Shown piece after piece: positions 1 to 8,200 of a stretch of DNA of 64,000 nt (positions are counted from its first letter, which is position 1; the number at the start of each line of letters is the position of its first letter). Source of the DNA: SMWN01 sp965221455 (GTDB lineage: Bacteria; Pseudomonadota; Gammaproteobacteria; Eutrophobiales; Eutrophobiaceae); contig OZ244890.1 of the NCBI GenBank assembly GCA_965221455.1, positions 1,860,001 through 1,924,000 of the forward strand, given 5' to 3'. Below the pieces are notes generated by a model. It saw nothing but the letters and a program-made list of their open reading frames with translations. It was not told the origin of the DNA and ran no database searches. Position numbers and translations under genes: made by a program.

Positions 1-111
1 TGTTTTGCATGGGTGGTCGGCTCATTCTCTCCCGTAACCGTGACTGTTACGGATGACGAGACGGTCCGCCCGCTGCATTCGTTGCGACTACCGTCGCCGG
101 ATGTGGCTTAA
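1..111 (+). CDS. 3' end of a Calx-beta-type repeat protein (partial)
   Basis: An open frame enters from the left edge and stops at 109-111. The 36 visible residues include VTVTVTDDE followed by a short tail ending PSPDVA. The same VTVTDDE/VTVTDND strand ends each repeat of the giant protein that starts at 56460, and the base composition is similarly GC-rich. I infer the C-terminus of a second large repeat-rich surface or secreted protein lying upstream of this window. The protein ends about 20 residues after a repeat, with no visible anchor, RTX motif or barrel. Confidence 0.6.
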   Translation, partial: CFAWVVGSFSPVTVTVTDDETVRPLHSLRLPSPDVA

Positions 112-159
112 GTCATTAGCTGGTCAGGTCAGCGGACGATAATAGCAACCTGAATGGGC

Positions 160-1977
160 CTAATTGGGGGATGGTGACAGTTTAGCGGGTGTATGGAGTA
201 GACTCATAACAGTCCAACCCGATCCTGGCGTAATTTCTTTTTCGGCAGTAAATATCTGCAAACGTTTACGTTGATCAAGCGCAAATAACGGGATTAATTG
301 TTCTACCCGGTTGCTGATATAGGCTGCATAGTCATATTCATCACTGAGTTGTGTACTTTTGATTTCCGCACCCTGACGCAAAAGTGACGCAATCTGGCCA
401 TAGGTGATCTCTTTGCTAAATAATTGATAACCACGATTTCTTGCCGAGTGTGTGTGTTTCTCTGCGATGATTTGTTCTCTATTTGTTTTTAACTCAAATA
501 TATTTTGCATACCAAATTCTGACTTAAAGCGAAGACTGGCGAGCGTATTCTGATTTGCATTCCCGGTCACTGCCAGCATCTTGCCGATGCCGGCAAGATT
601 AAGATTACGATCAGCGTGTTCTGATGCCGGGTTGCCAAAATAAGTATTCAGCCCCCCCATTCTTGCCTGGCTGGTATTTTCCCAGTTGCTGTCCGAGAGG
701 ATAACATGCAAGCCTGACTCCTGAAGTGCCTTACCGATGGCACGAGCAACGTTGCCGGAGCCGACTATGAGTAATCCAGTGGGTGGTGGTTCTCTAACGC
801 CCAACCAATGCGCAAGGTGTTTGGCAGTCGCGCTTTGCAAAACCACTGTGCCAATAATGATGAAAAAGGTAAGAGGAACCAGAAAAGTTGCGTCTGCATA
901 GCCTGCCGCTTCAAGACGAATGGCAAATACTGAAGCAACCGCCGCTGCGACAATTCCTCTTGGGCTGATCCATGAAAGTAGTAGTTTTTCTGTGGTTTTT
1001 AAATCGGATCTGAATGTGGATATCCAGACAGCCAGGGGTCTTGTCACTAACATCATCAGTGCAAGTATCCCGAAGGCATACCAACCGATTTCCCTGAATT
1101 GATTAAATTCAACACGCGCTGCGAGAATAATAAATAAACCTGAAATCAGTAAAAGACTCAGGTTTTCCTTGAAATCGAGGATGTCATCAATATCCGTATT
1201 TTTTAAATTTGCCAGCACCATGCCCATGACCGTTACTGCAAGTAACCCGGATTCGTGCGCTAAATTATCTGCGCCTGCATAGACGGCAAAGACCAGTGTC
1301 AAGGAAAATACATTGCGCAGGTATTCAGGCACCAGATTTCGGCGCAGTATAAAGCCAAGGAAAAACGCAGCGGCAGTGCCGAATACTGTGCCAACCAGTA
1401 TGATACGTCCAAACACCAGGGAAACAGTTGCCAACGCATGACCTGATTGACTGGAGATAATGAAATCAAATACAAGCACAGCCAGCAACGCACCGAGTGG
1501 ATCGATAACAATGCCTTCCCAGCGCAGTATATTCGCGATTTTTGCATTTGGTCTGACAGTACGCAGCATGGGCATGATGACGGTTGGCCCGGTCACGACC
1601 ACGACTGCGCCGAACAATAATGATAATTCATAAGGGAAATCAATCAGGATATGCGTGGTTAACGCTGTGATCAGCCAGGTGATCAGCGCACCGACGGTAA
1701 TCAGATTGCGAACAACAGAACCCAGACCTTTTATTTCATCCAGTTTCAGTGTCAAACTGCCTTCAAAAAGAATCACGGCAACTGAAAGCGACACCATGGG
1801 AAACAATAAGTCACCAAATAGTTCGTCCGGTTTTAATAAACCGGTGACAGGCCCGACAATCATGCCGGCGAGGAGTAGAAATAATATTGCGGGTAGGCGT
1901 GCCCACCATGCCAGCCATTGGCATGCGATCCCCAGTACGCCTATTCCGGCCAGTGAAATGAGAATGTAGCTATTCAA
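160..1977 (-). CDS. Cation:proton antiporter (CPA1-type) with C-terminal RCK/TrkA-N domain
   Basis: A 605-residue inner-membrane antiporter that probably exchanges Na+ or K+ for H+. Residues 1 to about 390 form a run of hydrophobic helices with the family's acidic stretch in the middle (WEGIVIDPLGA). From about residue 398 a Rossmann-like RCK domain begins with GLLIVGSGNVARAIG, a nucleotide-binding GxGxxA motif, so transport is likely gated by a dinucleotide or a similar ligand. The start is the first Met, directly before the first helix. It stands alone on the minus strand. The exported ion cannot be told from sequence. Confidence 0.85.
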   Translation of the reverse strand: MNSYILISLAGIGVLGIACQWLAWWARLPAILFLLLAGMIVGPVTGLLKPDELFGDLLFPMVSLSVAVILFEGSLTLKLDEIKGLGSVVRNLITVGALITWLITALTTHILIDFPYELSLLFGAVVVVTGPTVIMPMLRTVRPNAKIANILRWEGIVIDPLGALLAVLVFDFIISSQSGHALATVSLVFGRIILVGTVFGTAAAFFLGFILRRNLVPEYLRNVFSLTLVFAVYAGADNLAHESGLLAVTVMGMVLANLKNTDIDDILDFKENLSLLLISGLFIILAARVEFNQFREIGWYAFGILALMMLVTRPLAVWISTFRSDLKTTEKLLLSWISPRGIVAAAVASVFAIRLEAAGYADATFLVPLTFFIIIGTVVLQSATAKHLAHWLGVREPPPTGLLIVGSGNVARAIGKALQESGLHVILSDSNWENTSQARMGGLNTYFGNPASEHADRNLNLAGIGKMLAVTGNANQNTLASLRFKSEFGMQNIFELKTNREQIIAEKHTHSARNRGYQLFSKEITYGQIASLLRQGAEIKSTQLSDEYDYAAYISNRVEQLIPLFALDQRKRLQIFTAEKEITPGSGWTVMSLLHTPAKLSPSPN

Positions 1978-2025
1978 AGTGTGTCCCTAAAAATAATTCT
2001 GATTACTCGAAAAACAGTGTGTTAG

Positions 2026-2055
2026 CCTGCCTGTTATTTCTGCAGGCAAGGCAGG
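2026..2055. other. Stem-loop between the antiporter and a frameshifted small gene
   Basis: CCTGCCTG at 2026-2033 pairs with CAGGCA and GGCAGG at 2043-2055, with one bulged A. No T-run follows directly on either strand, so it is not a clear rho-independent terminator. It lies between two minus-strand genes. Confidence 0.35.
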
Positions 2056-2068
2056 ACGACCATGCGTA

Positions 2069-2393
2069 TTAGGCTTCCCGTTCTCGTTGCGCACGGTCTT
2101 CACAATTACCATTATCATATTTGCCACTCAGATATTGCAGGTGAATGAACCATCTCATGAACCAACATACTTCTTGTCATGACATCTGTCTGTTCTGATA
2201 GTCGATCATTCATGAATATTGTACCGTTACGATCATACCAGGCGAGGATATTACACGATTTTCCACCGCAAATATTTTCATGAAAATAACTTTCAGGTTT
2301 ATATTCGACGACGGGAGGCTGAGCCGGTGCCGGGTAACTGGATAGTGTCATTGCCCAGCCGAGTAGTACTTCAAATAGCTGTGCAGTTGCCAT
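2069..2393 (-). pseudogene. Small zinc-metalloprotease-like protein (DUF6647-like), frameshifted after HEMVH
   Basis: The first frame (2393 down to 2115) encodes 92 residues: a hydrophobic N-terminus of about 25 residues, then NICGGKSCNILAWYD and the zinc-type motif HEMVH near residue 81, and it soon stops. In another frame directly after HEMVH the sequence continues HLQYLSGKYDNGNCEDRAQREREA and stops at 2069. That is what this family normally has after the HExxH motif. I therefore read one gene with a single-base frameshift, and the end also looks cut short. The family name is from memory of similar proteins; the HExxH and the shifted continuation are seen directly. Confidence 0.6.
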
Positions 2394-2426
2394 ATTGTTG
2401 CTACCGCATGTTCGCCGGAATGAGTA

Positions 2427-3641
2427 TTAATCAAGCCGCTGCAAAACTAAAGTGGCGTTAGTTCCACCGAAACCAAAGCTATTGGACATGACAGTGTTGA
2501 GGCTGGCATGGTCTTCTCTTTTTGTGATAATACGCATGTTAGAGGCATATTCATCAATATTACGTACATTCGCAGAAGCACTGATAAAATCATTTTCCAT
2601 CATTAAAATTGAATAAATTGTTTCATTTGCACCTGCTGCACCAAGACCATGACCCGTTAATGATTTTGTGCTGCTGAGCCTGGGAGCATCTTCGCCGAAG
2701 ACTTTTTTTATAGCCATAAGCTCAGCGATATCACCGGCGAGTGTGCCAGTGGCATGGGTATTGATATAATCAATAGGCGCATTAACTGTTACAATTGCCT
2801 CTTGCATGCAACGTGCGGCACCTTCGCCGGAAGGTTTAACCATATCAATACCATCTGAAGTAGCAGCATAACCTGTAATCTCGGCATGGATGTGTGCATT
2901 TCTCTGCAATGCATGTTCCAGTTCTTCAAGAACCAGCACGCCGCCGCCGCCGGAGATAACAAAACCATCTCTATTTGTGTCATAGGGGCGTGATGCAACT
3001 TCCGGTGCGTCGTTGTACGACGAAGAAAGTGCCCCCATTCTGTCAAATAGCAGGGTATTGCTCCAGTGCACTTCATCAGCGCCACCGGCAAAAATAATAT
3101 CTTGTTTTCCTGCCTGTATGATTTCATAGGCATTACCAATGCAATGTGTACTGGTTGCACATGCCGAGCTAATGGAATAATTAACCCCCTTGATTTTATA
3201 GGCAACAGCAAGACAGGCACTGGTTGTACTTGCCATAATTCGAGGGACCATCATCGGTCCTACCTTGTTTGCTCCTCTCGCACGCATCAAATCCACGGAT
3301 GCAACCATATTTTTGTTTGAACCACCGCCTGAACCGGAAATGACTCCGACTCTTGGGCTCGAAATTTGATCTTCGGTCAGACCTGAGTCTTCTATCGCTT
3401 CTTGCATCGCCAAAAAAGCAAATGCAGCAGCATCGCCCATAAAGCGTTTCAGTTTTCTATCAATCAATTCGTCAGTGTTGAGTCGAATTGGACCATGGAC
3501 GTGAGAGCGAAATCCAAGCTCAGCATATTCTTTACAGTACTCAATGCCGGATTTACCGGTTTTCAGGGACTCAGTAACTTCTGTTTTGTTATTTCCAATA
3601 CTGGATACAATACCAAGTCCGGTAATTACAACACGCTTCAT
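2427..3641 (-). CDS. fabB: 3-oxoacyl-ACP synthase I
   Basis: Condensing enzyme of type II fatty acid synthesis, needed to elongate the cis-3-decenoyl product of FabA towards unsaturated fatty acids. The 404 residues carry the complete Cys-His-His triad at Cys161 (SSACATS), His296 (NTHATGT) and His331 (LTGHGLGAAG), plus the C-terminal NSFGFGGTNA glycine loop. The length is normal for FabB. It lies 14 bases downstream of fabA on the same strand, the usual fabAB operon of gammaproteobacteria. Confidence 0.97.
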   Translation of the reverse strand: MKRVVITGLGIVSSIGNNKTEVTESLKTGKSGIEYCKEYAELGFRSHVHGPIRLNTDELIDRKLKRFMGDAAAFAFLAMQEAIEDSGLTEDQISSPRVGVISGSGGGSNKNMVASVDLMRARGANKVGPMMVPRIMASTTSACLAVAYKIKGVNYSISSACATSTHCIGNAYEIIQAGKQDIIFAGGADEVHWSNTLLFDRMGALSSSYNDAPEVASRPYDTNRDGFVISGGGGVLVLEELEHALQRNAHIHAEITGYAATSDGIDMVKPSGEGAARCMQEAIVTVNAPIDYINTHATGTLAGDIAELMAIKKVFGEDAPRLSSTKSLTGHGLGAAGANETIYSILMMENDFISASANVRNIDEYASNMRIITKREDHASLNTVMSNSFGFGGTNATLVLQRLD

Positions 3642-3655
3642 TAAAATTTTCCTTC

Positions 3656-4171
3656 CTAAAAACCTTCTGTTGATTTAAACAAACCCACACGCAGATTTTT
3701 GGCATGGTAAATTTCTTTACCATTAATAGCCATTGTTCCGTTGGCGACACCCATCACCAGTTTTCTAACAGCGAGTCTTTTAACGTTGACAGTGTAAGTA
3801 ACCATGCCGCCAGTCGGTAGTACCTGGCCGGAAAATTTTACCTGGTCAGCACCTAGTGCACGACCTTTCCCCGGGGCGCCTGTCCAACCCATATAAAATC
3901 CCAGTAATTGCCACATAGCGTCAAGTCCGAGACAACCAGGCATTACAGGATCAGTATAAAAATGACAATCAAAAAACCAGAGATCTGGTGTGATGTCTAG
4001 CTCAGCGACAACCAATCCTTTATCAAATTCTCCTCCCTCATTATTGATAGTTGTGATCCGATCAAACATGAGCATCGGTGGTGCTGGCAATTGCGCATTA
4101 CCCTTTCCAAACAACTCACCTTTTCCTGATTTAATCAGATCCTCGTAGGTGTATTCATTTTTTCTAATCAT
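3656..4171 (-). CDS. fabA: 3-hydroxydecanoyl-ACP dehydratase/isomerase
   Basis: Bifunctional enzyme that dehydrates 3-hydroxydecanoyl-ACP and isomerises trans-2- to cis-3-decenoyl-ACP, the branch point to unsaturated fatty acids without oxygen. The 171 residues match the normal length. The active-site His70 (FFDCHFYTDP) and Asp84 (CLGLDAMWQLLG) sit at the family's usual numbers. It is the first gene of a fabA-fabB unit. Upstream on its 5' side lies the integron cassette cluster. Confidence 0.97.
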   Translation of the reverse strand: MIRKNEYTYEDLIKSGKGELFGKGNAQLPAPPMLMFDRITTINNEGGEFDKGLVVAELDITPDLWFFDCHFYTDPVMPGCLGLDAMWQLLGFYMGWTGAPGKGRALGADQVKFSGQVLPTGGMVTYTVNVKRLAVRKLVMGVANGTMAINGKEIYHAKNLRVGLFKSTEGF

Positions 4172-4365
4172 AGTGGCTGCCAGTATCGCATGTAAAATAT
4201 ATCTAAAAAACTATTTATCAATAATGTGTTTGATCGGATTAGTCTGATCATGCTGCATCTATAATTAAGAGAGGTCTGATGTATTAAGGATTCTGGTTCT
4301 GTATTTCGTTTTTGCAGCGTATTTGCGCTTTTAGAGCGATGGCTCCTCTGACCTTACTCAATTGC

Positions 4366-4435
4366 GCCTAACGACCGAGTTCACCTGCATTTTAGAGCGT
4401 AGCGGAAAAATGTCAGGTGCTCTTTTGATTTAGCC
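4366..4435 (-). other. attC recombination site (integron cassette site)
   Basis: Read on the minus strand, the site ends in GTTAGGC (4372-4366), a perfect R' core (GTTRRRY). Its inner arms CACCTGaCATTTT and AAAATGCAGGTG form an imperfect stem with one unpaired base on the L'' side, as expected of attC folding. The loop contains CCGCTACGCTC. The left core GGCTAAA is degenerate. It lies about 195 bases downstream of the gene at 4631-4972, which is a somewhat long gap for a cassette. Confidence 0.65.
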
Positions 4436-4989
4436 TACACATCCCAACAAAGAGAATCATCCTTCCTATTCATACAGTTCGCGAAGGGATGCGGACGACA
4501 ATGTTTTGCAAAAAATCATGGTAGATGCATTATCAAATCTGAATACTGAGAAGCAAATCGCATGAAAAAAACCTATCGACTGGTACGGAAATACCGAACC
4601 ACTACAGCACTGCTCTCTGGCACCTGCCGTTTATTCACTGGCGTGCTGCTCCTTTGGCAGATAGCGATATTCCATTAACCTATCTCTGCATATTGTAAGT
4701 TCTTCTGGTGAGAATAACTCATGCCATTTAGTGTTTTCTATAATTAGGGCTTCAACTGTTAAATCAAGACGGTCAAGGTCCCATAGTGCAGTATAACCAG
4801 CAGAGATTTTTGGCGAGTGAATCAAACGACGTGCAGTTTCCAGGCCATGTAATTCAAGGAGCATCTTTAGAAATATTGATGCCCGATAGCCAGTCTCTGA
4901 TAGTGCTCTTTGATAAATTTCCATCATCGCATTATCAAAGTCCTCAATTAAAGTTGAGTTGGTCATGTACACTCCTTAGTGAAATCTAA
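4372..4989 (-). mobile_element. Integron gene cassette flanked by two attC sites
   Basis: Cutting at the G/TT of each R' core gives a unit of about 618 bases containing one gene in the same orientation as both attC sites. The gene starts only about 17 bases inside the upstream boundary, which is typical of cassettes. No integrase gene or attI site is seen anywhere in the window, so the cluster fits the description of a CALIN (cluster of attC sites lacking integrase). Confidence 0.6.
4631..4972 (-). CDS. Small hypothetical cassette-borne protein
   Basis: A 113-residue soluble protein with no signal peptide. A recognisable central block reads TALWDLDRLDLTVEALI followed by KWHELFSPEEL and a C-terminal RDRLMEYRYLP. 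This resembles short hypothetical proteins that recur in proteobacterial genomes, whose function I do not know. It starts just inside a cassette boundary and is followed by an attC site, so it is an integron cassette gene. ATG at 4972 is used; a second Met lies two codons later. It appears intact, unlike its two neighbours. Confidence 0.75.
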   Translation of the reverse strand: MYMTNSTLIEDFDNAMMEIYQRALSETGYRASIFLKMLLELHGLETARRLIHSPKISAGYTALWDLDRLDLTVEALIIENTKWHELFSPEELTICRDRLMEYRYLPKEQHASE

Positions 4990-5067
4990 TGTCCTGCATC
5001 AGCTGCCCGCTTGTAGCGTAGCCGAAGGCGAAGCGGAAAGTGGGTCGGCTGCATGCAGTTGTTATGT
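4984..5067 (-). other. attC recombination site (integron cassette site)
   Basis: Read on the minus strand: R'' ACATAAC (5067-5061), arm CTGCATGCAGCCGACCC, a loop rich in GCTTCGCC/GGCTACGC, arm GGGCAGCTGATGCAG, and R' ATTAGAT (4990-4984; the consensus G is replaced by A). The arms pair imperfectly with an extra base on the L'' side, matching the polarity of the other site. It begins about 13 bases after the stop of the frameshifted gene 5080-5461, the normal position at the end of a cassette. Confidence 0.7.
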
Positions 5068-5079
5068 GACAATTGCATA

Positions 5080-5461
5080 TTATTTTAAACACTCACCTTT
5101 TGTTGGTTTATTTTCCAATCTAGATGCTATTCGAATTAATCCATCATCGTCCAGAAGTTGGAGTTCTCCGGTAGTTGGTACCACTCGATATTTATCCCCG
5201 AAGCTACTTGCAATGTGATTGTAGACTCCGTCTGATGCCTCTGTGAGTTCGTATACTCCAGATGAGCCGTCACCTAAACGTATAACGAACCTCTACCTCG
5301 CCGCTATCTAATGCCACGATTTCCATAATTTGATTGAATTGCGGCATATTCGGAACAGACTTGTCACACCAGCGCCCAATTGTTATTTCCGCGCAGGATG
5401 TTCCCGGGAGCACAGCAAGCATAAAAATTGCCCCGAGAATTGTTTCATAATTTTTCTTCAT
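5080..5461 (-). pseudogene. Small exported cassette protein, frameshifted
   Basis: The first frame (5461-5270) starts with a signal-peptide-like MKKNYETILGAIFMLAVLPG and ends after VEVRYTF. A second frame begins within a few bases: VIRLGDGSSGVYELTEASDG, then YRVVPTTGELQLLDDDGLIR, then KPTKGECLK and a stop at 5080. Together they make one plausible exported protein of about 125 residues with a single frameshift near 5283. The joined stop lies directly before an attC site, which supports the joined reading. Function unknown. The frameshift could be real decay or a base-calling error. Confidence 0.6.
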
Positions 5462-5525
5462 TGTGCATTTGCCTTGCTATGTGTTTACCTAAGATACTGC
5501 TGCTTGAAATTTGGTGAACGTTTTA

Positions 5526-5789
5526 CTATCTAGTGGATGCAAGCAACTTCCTTCCGTCCTTAAATTTTGCAATAAAAGTAACTTCTTTCTTCTTGCCACC
5601 CAGAAGGAGACCTGCCAACAAACCGACTGGACCTAAAATAAGTGCACCAGCGGCACCCCAACCAACAGTGCCGCCGAGTGTTTTCACGTTTTCTTCGGTC
5701 GCAACCTCTACTTTTTCTAACTCATTAATCTTGGAATTTTTTCTCCAAAAAAGCTGTGTTTCTTTTTCAGTATCAATGAACCAGAACCA
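5526..5789 (-). pseudogene. Small glycine-rich membrane protein lacking a normal start
   Basis: The frame is open from 5789 to a stop at 5526 but has no ATG, GTG or TTG near the expected start; an ATG near 5794 is out of frame. It reads RKNSKINELEKVEVATEENV, then a glycine-rich hydrophobic hairpin GGTVGWGAAGALILGPVGLL, then GGKKKEVTFIAKFKDGRKLL. This pattern is a recurrent small membrane protein of unknown function in proteobacteria. Either an unusual start (ATT at about 5774) is used or the 5' end is frameshifted. It is coding-like on the minus strand although the opposite strand also has an open frame. Confidence 0.55.
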
Positions 5790-5937
5790 TTATGAAATAT
5801 AACAACTAATCATGATACTGATTATGCCGCTATTACATTTATAAAGGTTACCGCTACAAGTCCTGCTTAAGGTTCTATTGACACTGATCTTCCTAAGGTT
5901 AGACTCCCCTCAGCATGCGAAACATTAAGATATTTGA

Positions 5938-7170
5938 ATGTCTGTAAAAAATAATCCGGTGAAAAGAAGAGATAGTGTCACGGTTAAGGTCGGTTCTGTC
6001 ATGATCGGTGGCGGTGCGCCTGTTGTGGTACAGTCCATGACCAACACAGATACCGGGGATGCCGAGTCAACGGCGAAGCAAGTCCAGCAACTTGCAGCTG
6101 CAGGTTCGGAACTCGTGCGAATAACAGTAGATACTGAGAAATCGGCCAGCCAGGTGGCTTTAATCAGGGAGAAATTGGATGCCATGGGTTGTTATGTGCC
6201 TTTGGTGGGTGATTTTCATTACAATGGTCATGCTTTGCTGGAAAAATATCCCGATTGTGCGGAAGCCCTGGCAAAATATCGGATTAATCCGGGCAATGTG
6301 GGCTTTGGCAAGAAAAAAGAAGATCAATTTGCGATAATGATCGAAAAGGCTATTCAGTATAAAAAGCCTGTTCGTATTGGTGTGAACTGGGGCAGCCTGG
6401 ATCAACAACTACTCACCCACATGATGGATGATAATGCCAAGTTGGCTGTGCCTCGTGATGTAGATGAGGTGATGCAGGAGTCCTTGATTGTCTCTGCTCT
6501 CAGAAGTGCAGAAAGAGCTGAGAAGATCGGATTAGCTCGGGATCAGATTGTTCTTTCATGTAAGGTTAGTGGCGTACAAAAATTAATTTCTGTCTATCGT
6601 GATCTTGGTGCCCGCTGTGATTATGCAATCCACTTGGGTCTTACTGAGGCAGGTATGGGAACGAAGGGAATTGTCGCTTCAACGGCGGGTATGTCGGTAC
6701 TGCTGCAAGAAGGCATAGGTGATACGATTCGCGTGTCGTTGACACCGGAACCGGGCGGAGATAGAACCAACGAGGTAATCGTCGCCCAGGAAATGTTACA
6801 GACCATGGGTTTGCGATCATTTACACCGTTGGTCACTGCTTGCCCGGGTTGTGGTAGAACCACCAGTACAGTATTCCAGGAGCTTGCCAACACTATTCAG
6901 GCTTACGTTCGTAGTCAGATCCCCATGTGGCGGGAGAGATATGTGGGCGTTGAGGACATGACTCTGGCAGTGATGGGTTGTGTGGTAAATGGTCCTGGCG
7001 AGAGCAAGCATGCTGATATTGGCATTAGCTTGCCGGGAACCGGAGAAACACCCGTCGCTCCGGTATTTATCGACGGGAAGAAGGCGATGACGCTCAGAGG
7101 TGATAATATTGCTGAAGAGTTTCGAGTAATCGTGGACGAATATGTTGAAGGTCGTTACTTTAAGAGGTAA
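5938..7170 (+). CDS. ispG: 4-hydroxy-3-methylbut-2-enyl diphosphate synthase
   Basis: Penultimate enzyme of the MEP isoprenoid pathway; it reduces MEcPP to HMBPP with a [4Fe-4S] cluster. The 410 residues contain the three cluster cysteines: Cys302 and Cys305 in TACPGCGRT, and Cys348 in GCVVNGPGE, whose Glu also serves as a ligand in the family. It is longer than the E. coli enzyme, with extra residues between the two cysteine sites. The start at 5938 gives MSVKNNPVKRRDS. It is monocistronic here; in many relatives it sits next to hisS or a membrane protein gene, which is not the case in this window. Confidence 0.96.
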   Translation: MSVKNNPVKRRDSVTVKVGSVMIGGGAPVVVQSMTNTDTGDAESTAKQVQQLAAAGSELVRITVDTEKSASQVALIREKLDAMGCYVPLVGDFHYNGHALLEKYPDCAEALAKYRINPGNVGFGKKKEDQFAIMIEKAIQYKKPVRIGVNWGSLDQQLLTHMMDDNAKLAVPRDVDEVMQESLIVSALRSAERAEKIGLARDQIVLSCKVSGVQKLISVYRDLGARCDYAIHLGLTEAGMGTKGIVASTAGMSVLLQEGIGDTIRVSLTPEPGGDRTNEVIVAQEMLQTMGLRSFTPLVTACPGCGRTTSTVFQELANTIQAYVRSQIPMWRERYVGVEDMTLAVMGCVVNGPGESKHADIGISLPGTGETPVAPVFIDGKKAMTLRGDNIAEEFRVIVDEYVEGRYFKR

Positions 7171-7516
7171 CATCCCGCAGACGGTGGTGGCCGAAAGGAA
7201 TCTTGTTGGTTAAGTTGCGAAGCTGCTGCCTCTGCCGAAAAAATGTCCGTACTCTGAGTTGTCGACCTTCACAACAGCTGGCTGTTGGGTGTGGCTGATG
7301 CCTTGAATCTGTGCCAGTCTTACTTGGTATGGCGTGCTGGTTGCGAACATTTTGAATGTAAGCTGCCCACGGTCAGCTTTACCCCGAAGTTGCCTGCAGT
7401 GGTGGCACAGTTTGCTCAAGTGAACAGTCAGGGATTTTGTTGAAGATGTATGTTAAGTGAGATTTAGATGCAAGATATTAATTTTATCTTTGATAGTTGA
7501 AATAGGGAGTCGAGAA
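7171..7516. other. Non-coding stretch with a degenerate repeat shared with 33567-33655
   Basis: No intact gene is seen. On the minus strand a 69-residue frame (7419-7210) ends QPAVVKVDNSEYGHFFGRG. A very similar remnant, KPTMVKFDNAEYGFLDAR, is encoded on the minus strand near 33.6 kb. The DNA is also recognisably related (the core ccgtactctg-gttgtc is shared). I do not recognise the parent element. Confidence 0.35.
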
Positions 7517-8200
7517 ATGATAAAAAGATTACATATACCATTCGTGCTACTTTTAGTGTTTTCAGTGGGTGGTGTAATGGATAGTCGTAGAGCGTTTGCT
7601 GATGAATACACATACTGGAGTGCTGGTTCCGGGCAGATATGGAACAGTGGTTTTGGGGAATGCTGGACTGGTGCTACGGGAAGAACTGATCCTTCATGCG
7701 GTGATGACCACATGATGGAGGAAGAACCAACACCGGTAATGGCAGCGGCTCCTAACCTGGACGTTGATGGCGATGGTGTGCCAAATAGTGAAGATATTTG
7801 TTCGACTACTCCGGTTGGGAATACAGTGGATGTTTATGGTTGTACAATTAAAATTGAACATAGTCCTGTTTTGTCCTTACGAGGCGTACATTTTGCCAGT
7901 GACAGTTCCGTTTTGACGAGTGAGGCCAGGTCTATGCTGGATAGTGCATTGAGAAAGATTAGATACAGTTCAGGTTTGCAGATAGATGTGGTGGGTCATA
8001 CCGATAGCCGGTTATCTGATTCGTACAATCAGGCTTTATCGGAACGTCGTGCTCGGGCTGTTGTTGATTACCTGATTTCAAGAGGAATTCCAGCATCGAG
8101 TTTGAATGCTCGAGGCATGGGTGAAAGGAGTCCGGTGGCGTCTAACGATACAAGAGAAGGTCGTGCCAGAAACAGAAGGGTGGAAATCAGTTTCAGATAA
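7517..8200 (+). CDS. OmpA-family peptidoglycan-associated protein with a calcium-type repeat
   Basis: A 227-residue exported protein. ATG at 7517 is preferred to the upstream GTG at 7457 because it directly starts a signal peptide (MIKRLHIPFVLLLVFSVGGV) and has a GGGAG-like ribosome site 8-12 bases upstream. Next come a short Cys-containing region, a thrombospondin-3-like acidic loop (DVDGDGVPNSED), and a C-terminal OmpA domain with VHFASDSSVLT, VVGHTDS and the peptidoglycan-binding LSERRARAVVDYL and RRVEI motifs. There is no N-terminal beta-barrel of OmpA length, so it is more like a periplasmic tether than a porin. Confidence 0.85.
   Translation: MIKRLHIPFVLLLVFSVGGVMDSRRAFADEYTYWSAGSGQIWNSGFGECWTGATGRTDPSCGDDHMMEEEPTPVMAAAPNLDVDGDGVPNSEDICSTTPVGNTVDVYGCTIKIEHSPVLSLRGVHFASDSSVLTSEARSMLDSALRKIRYSSGLQIDVVGHTDSRLSDSYNQALSERRARAVVDYLISRGIPASSLNARGMGERSPVASNDTREGRARNRRVEISFR

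Noticed and set aside
5465..5530. Possible third attC site between the two damaged small genes
   Set aside because: A short tgcttg/caagca pairing and a CTTAGGT core exist, but the other core and the arms do not fit.
7457..7516. GTG start giving a longer OmpA-like protein
   Set aside because: The ATG at 7517 has a better ribosome site and begins a normal signal peptide.
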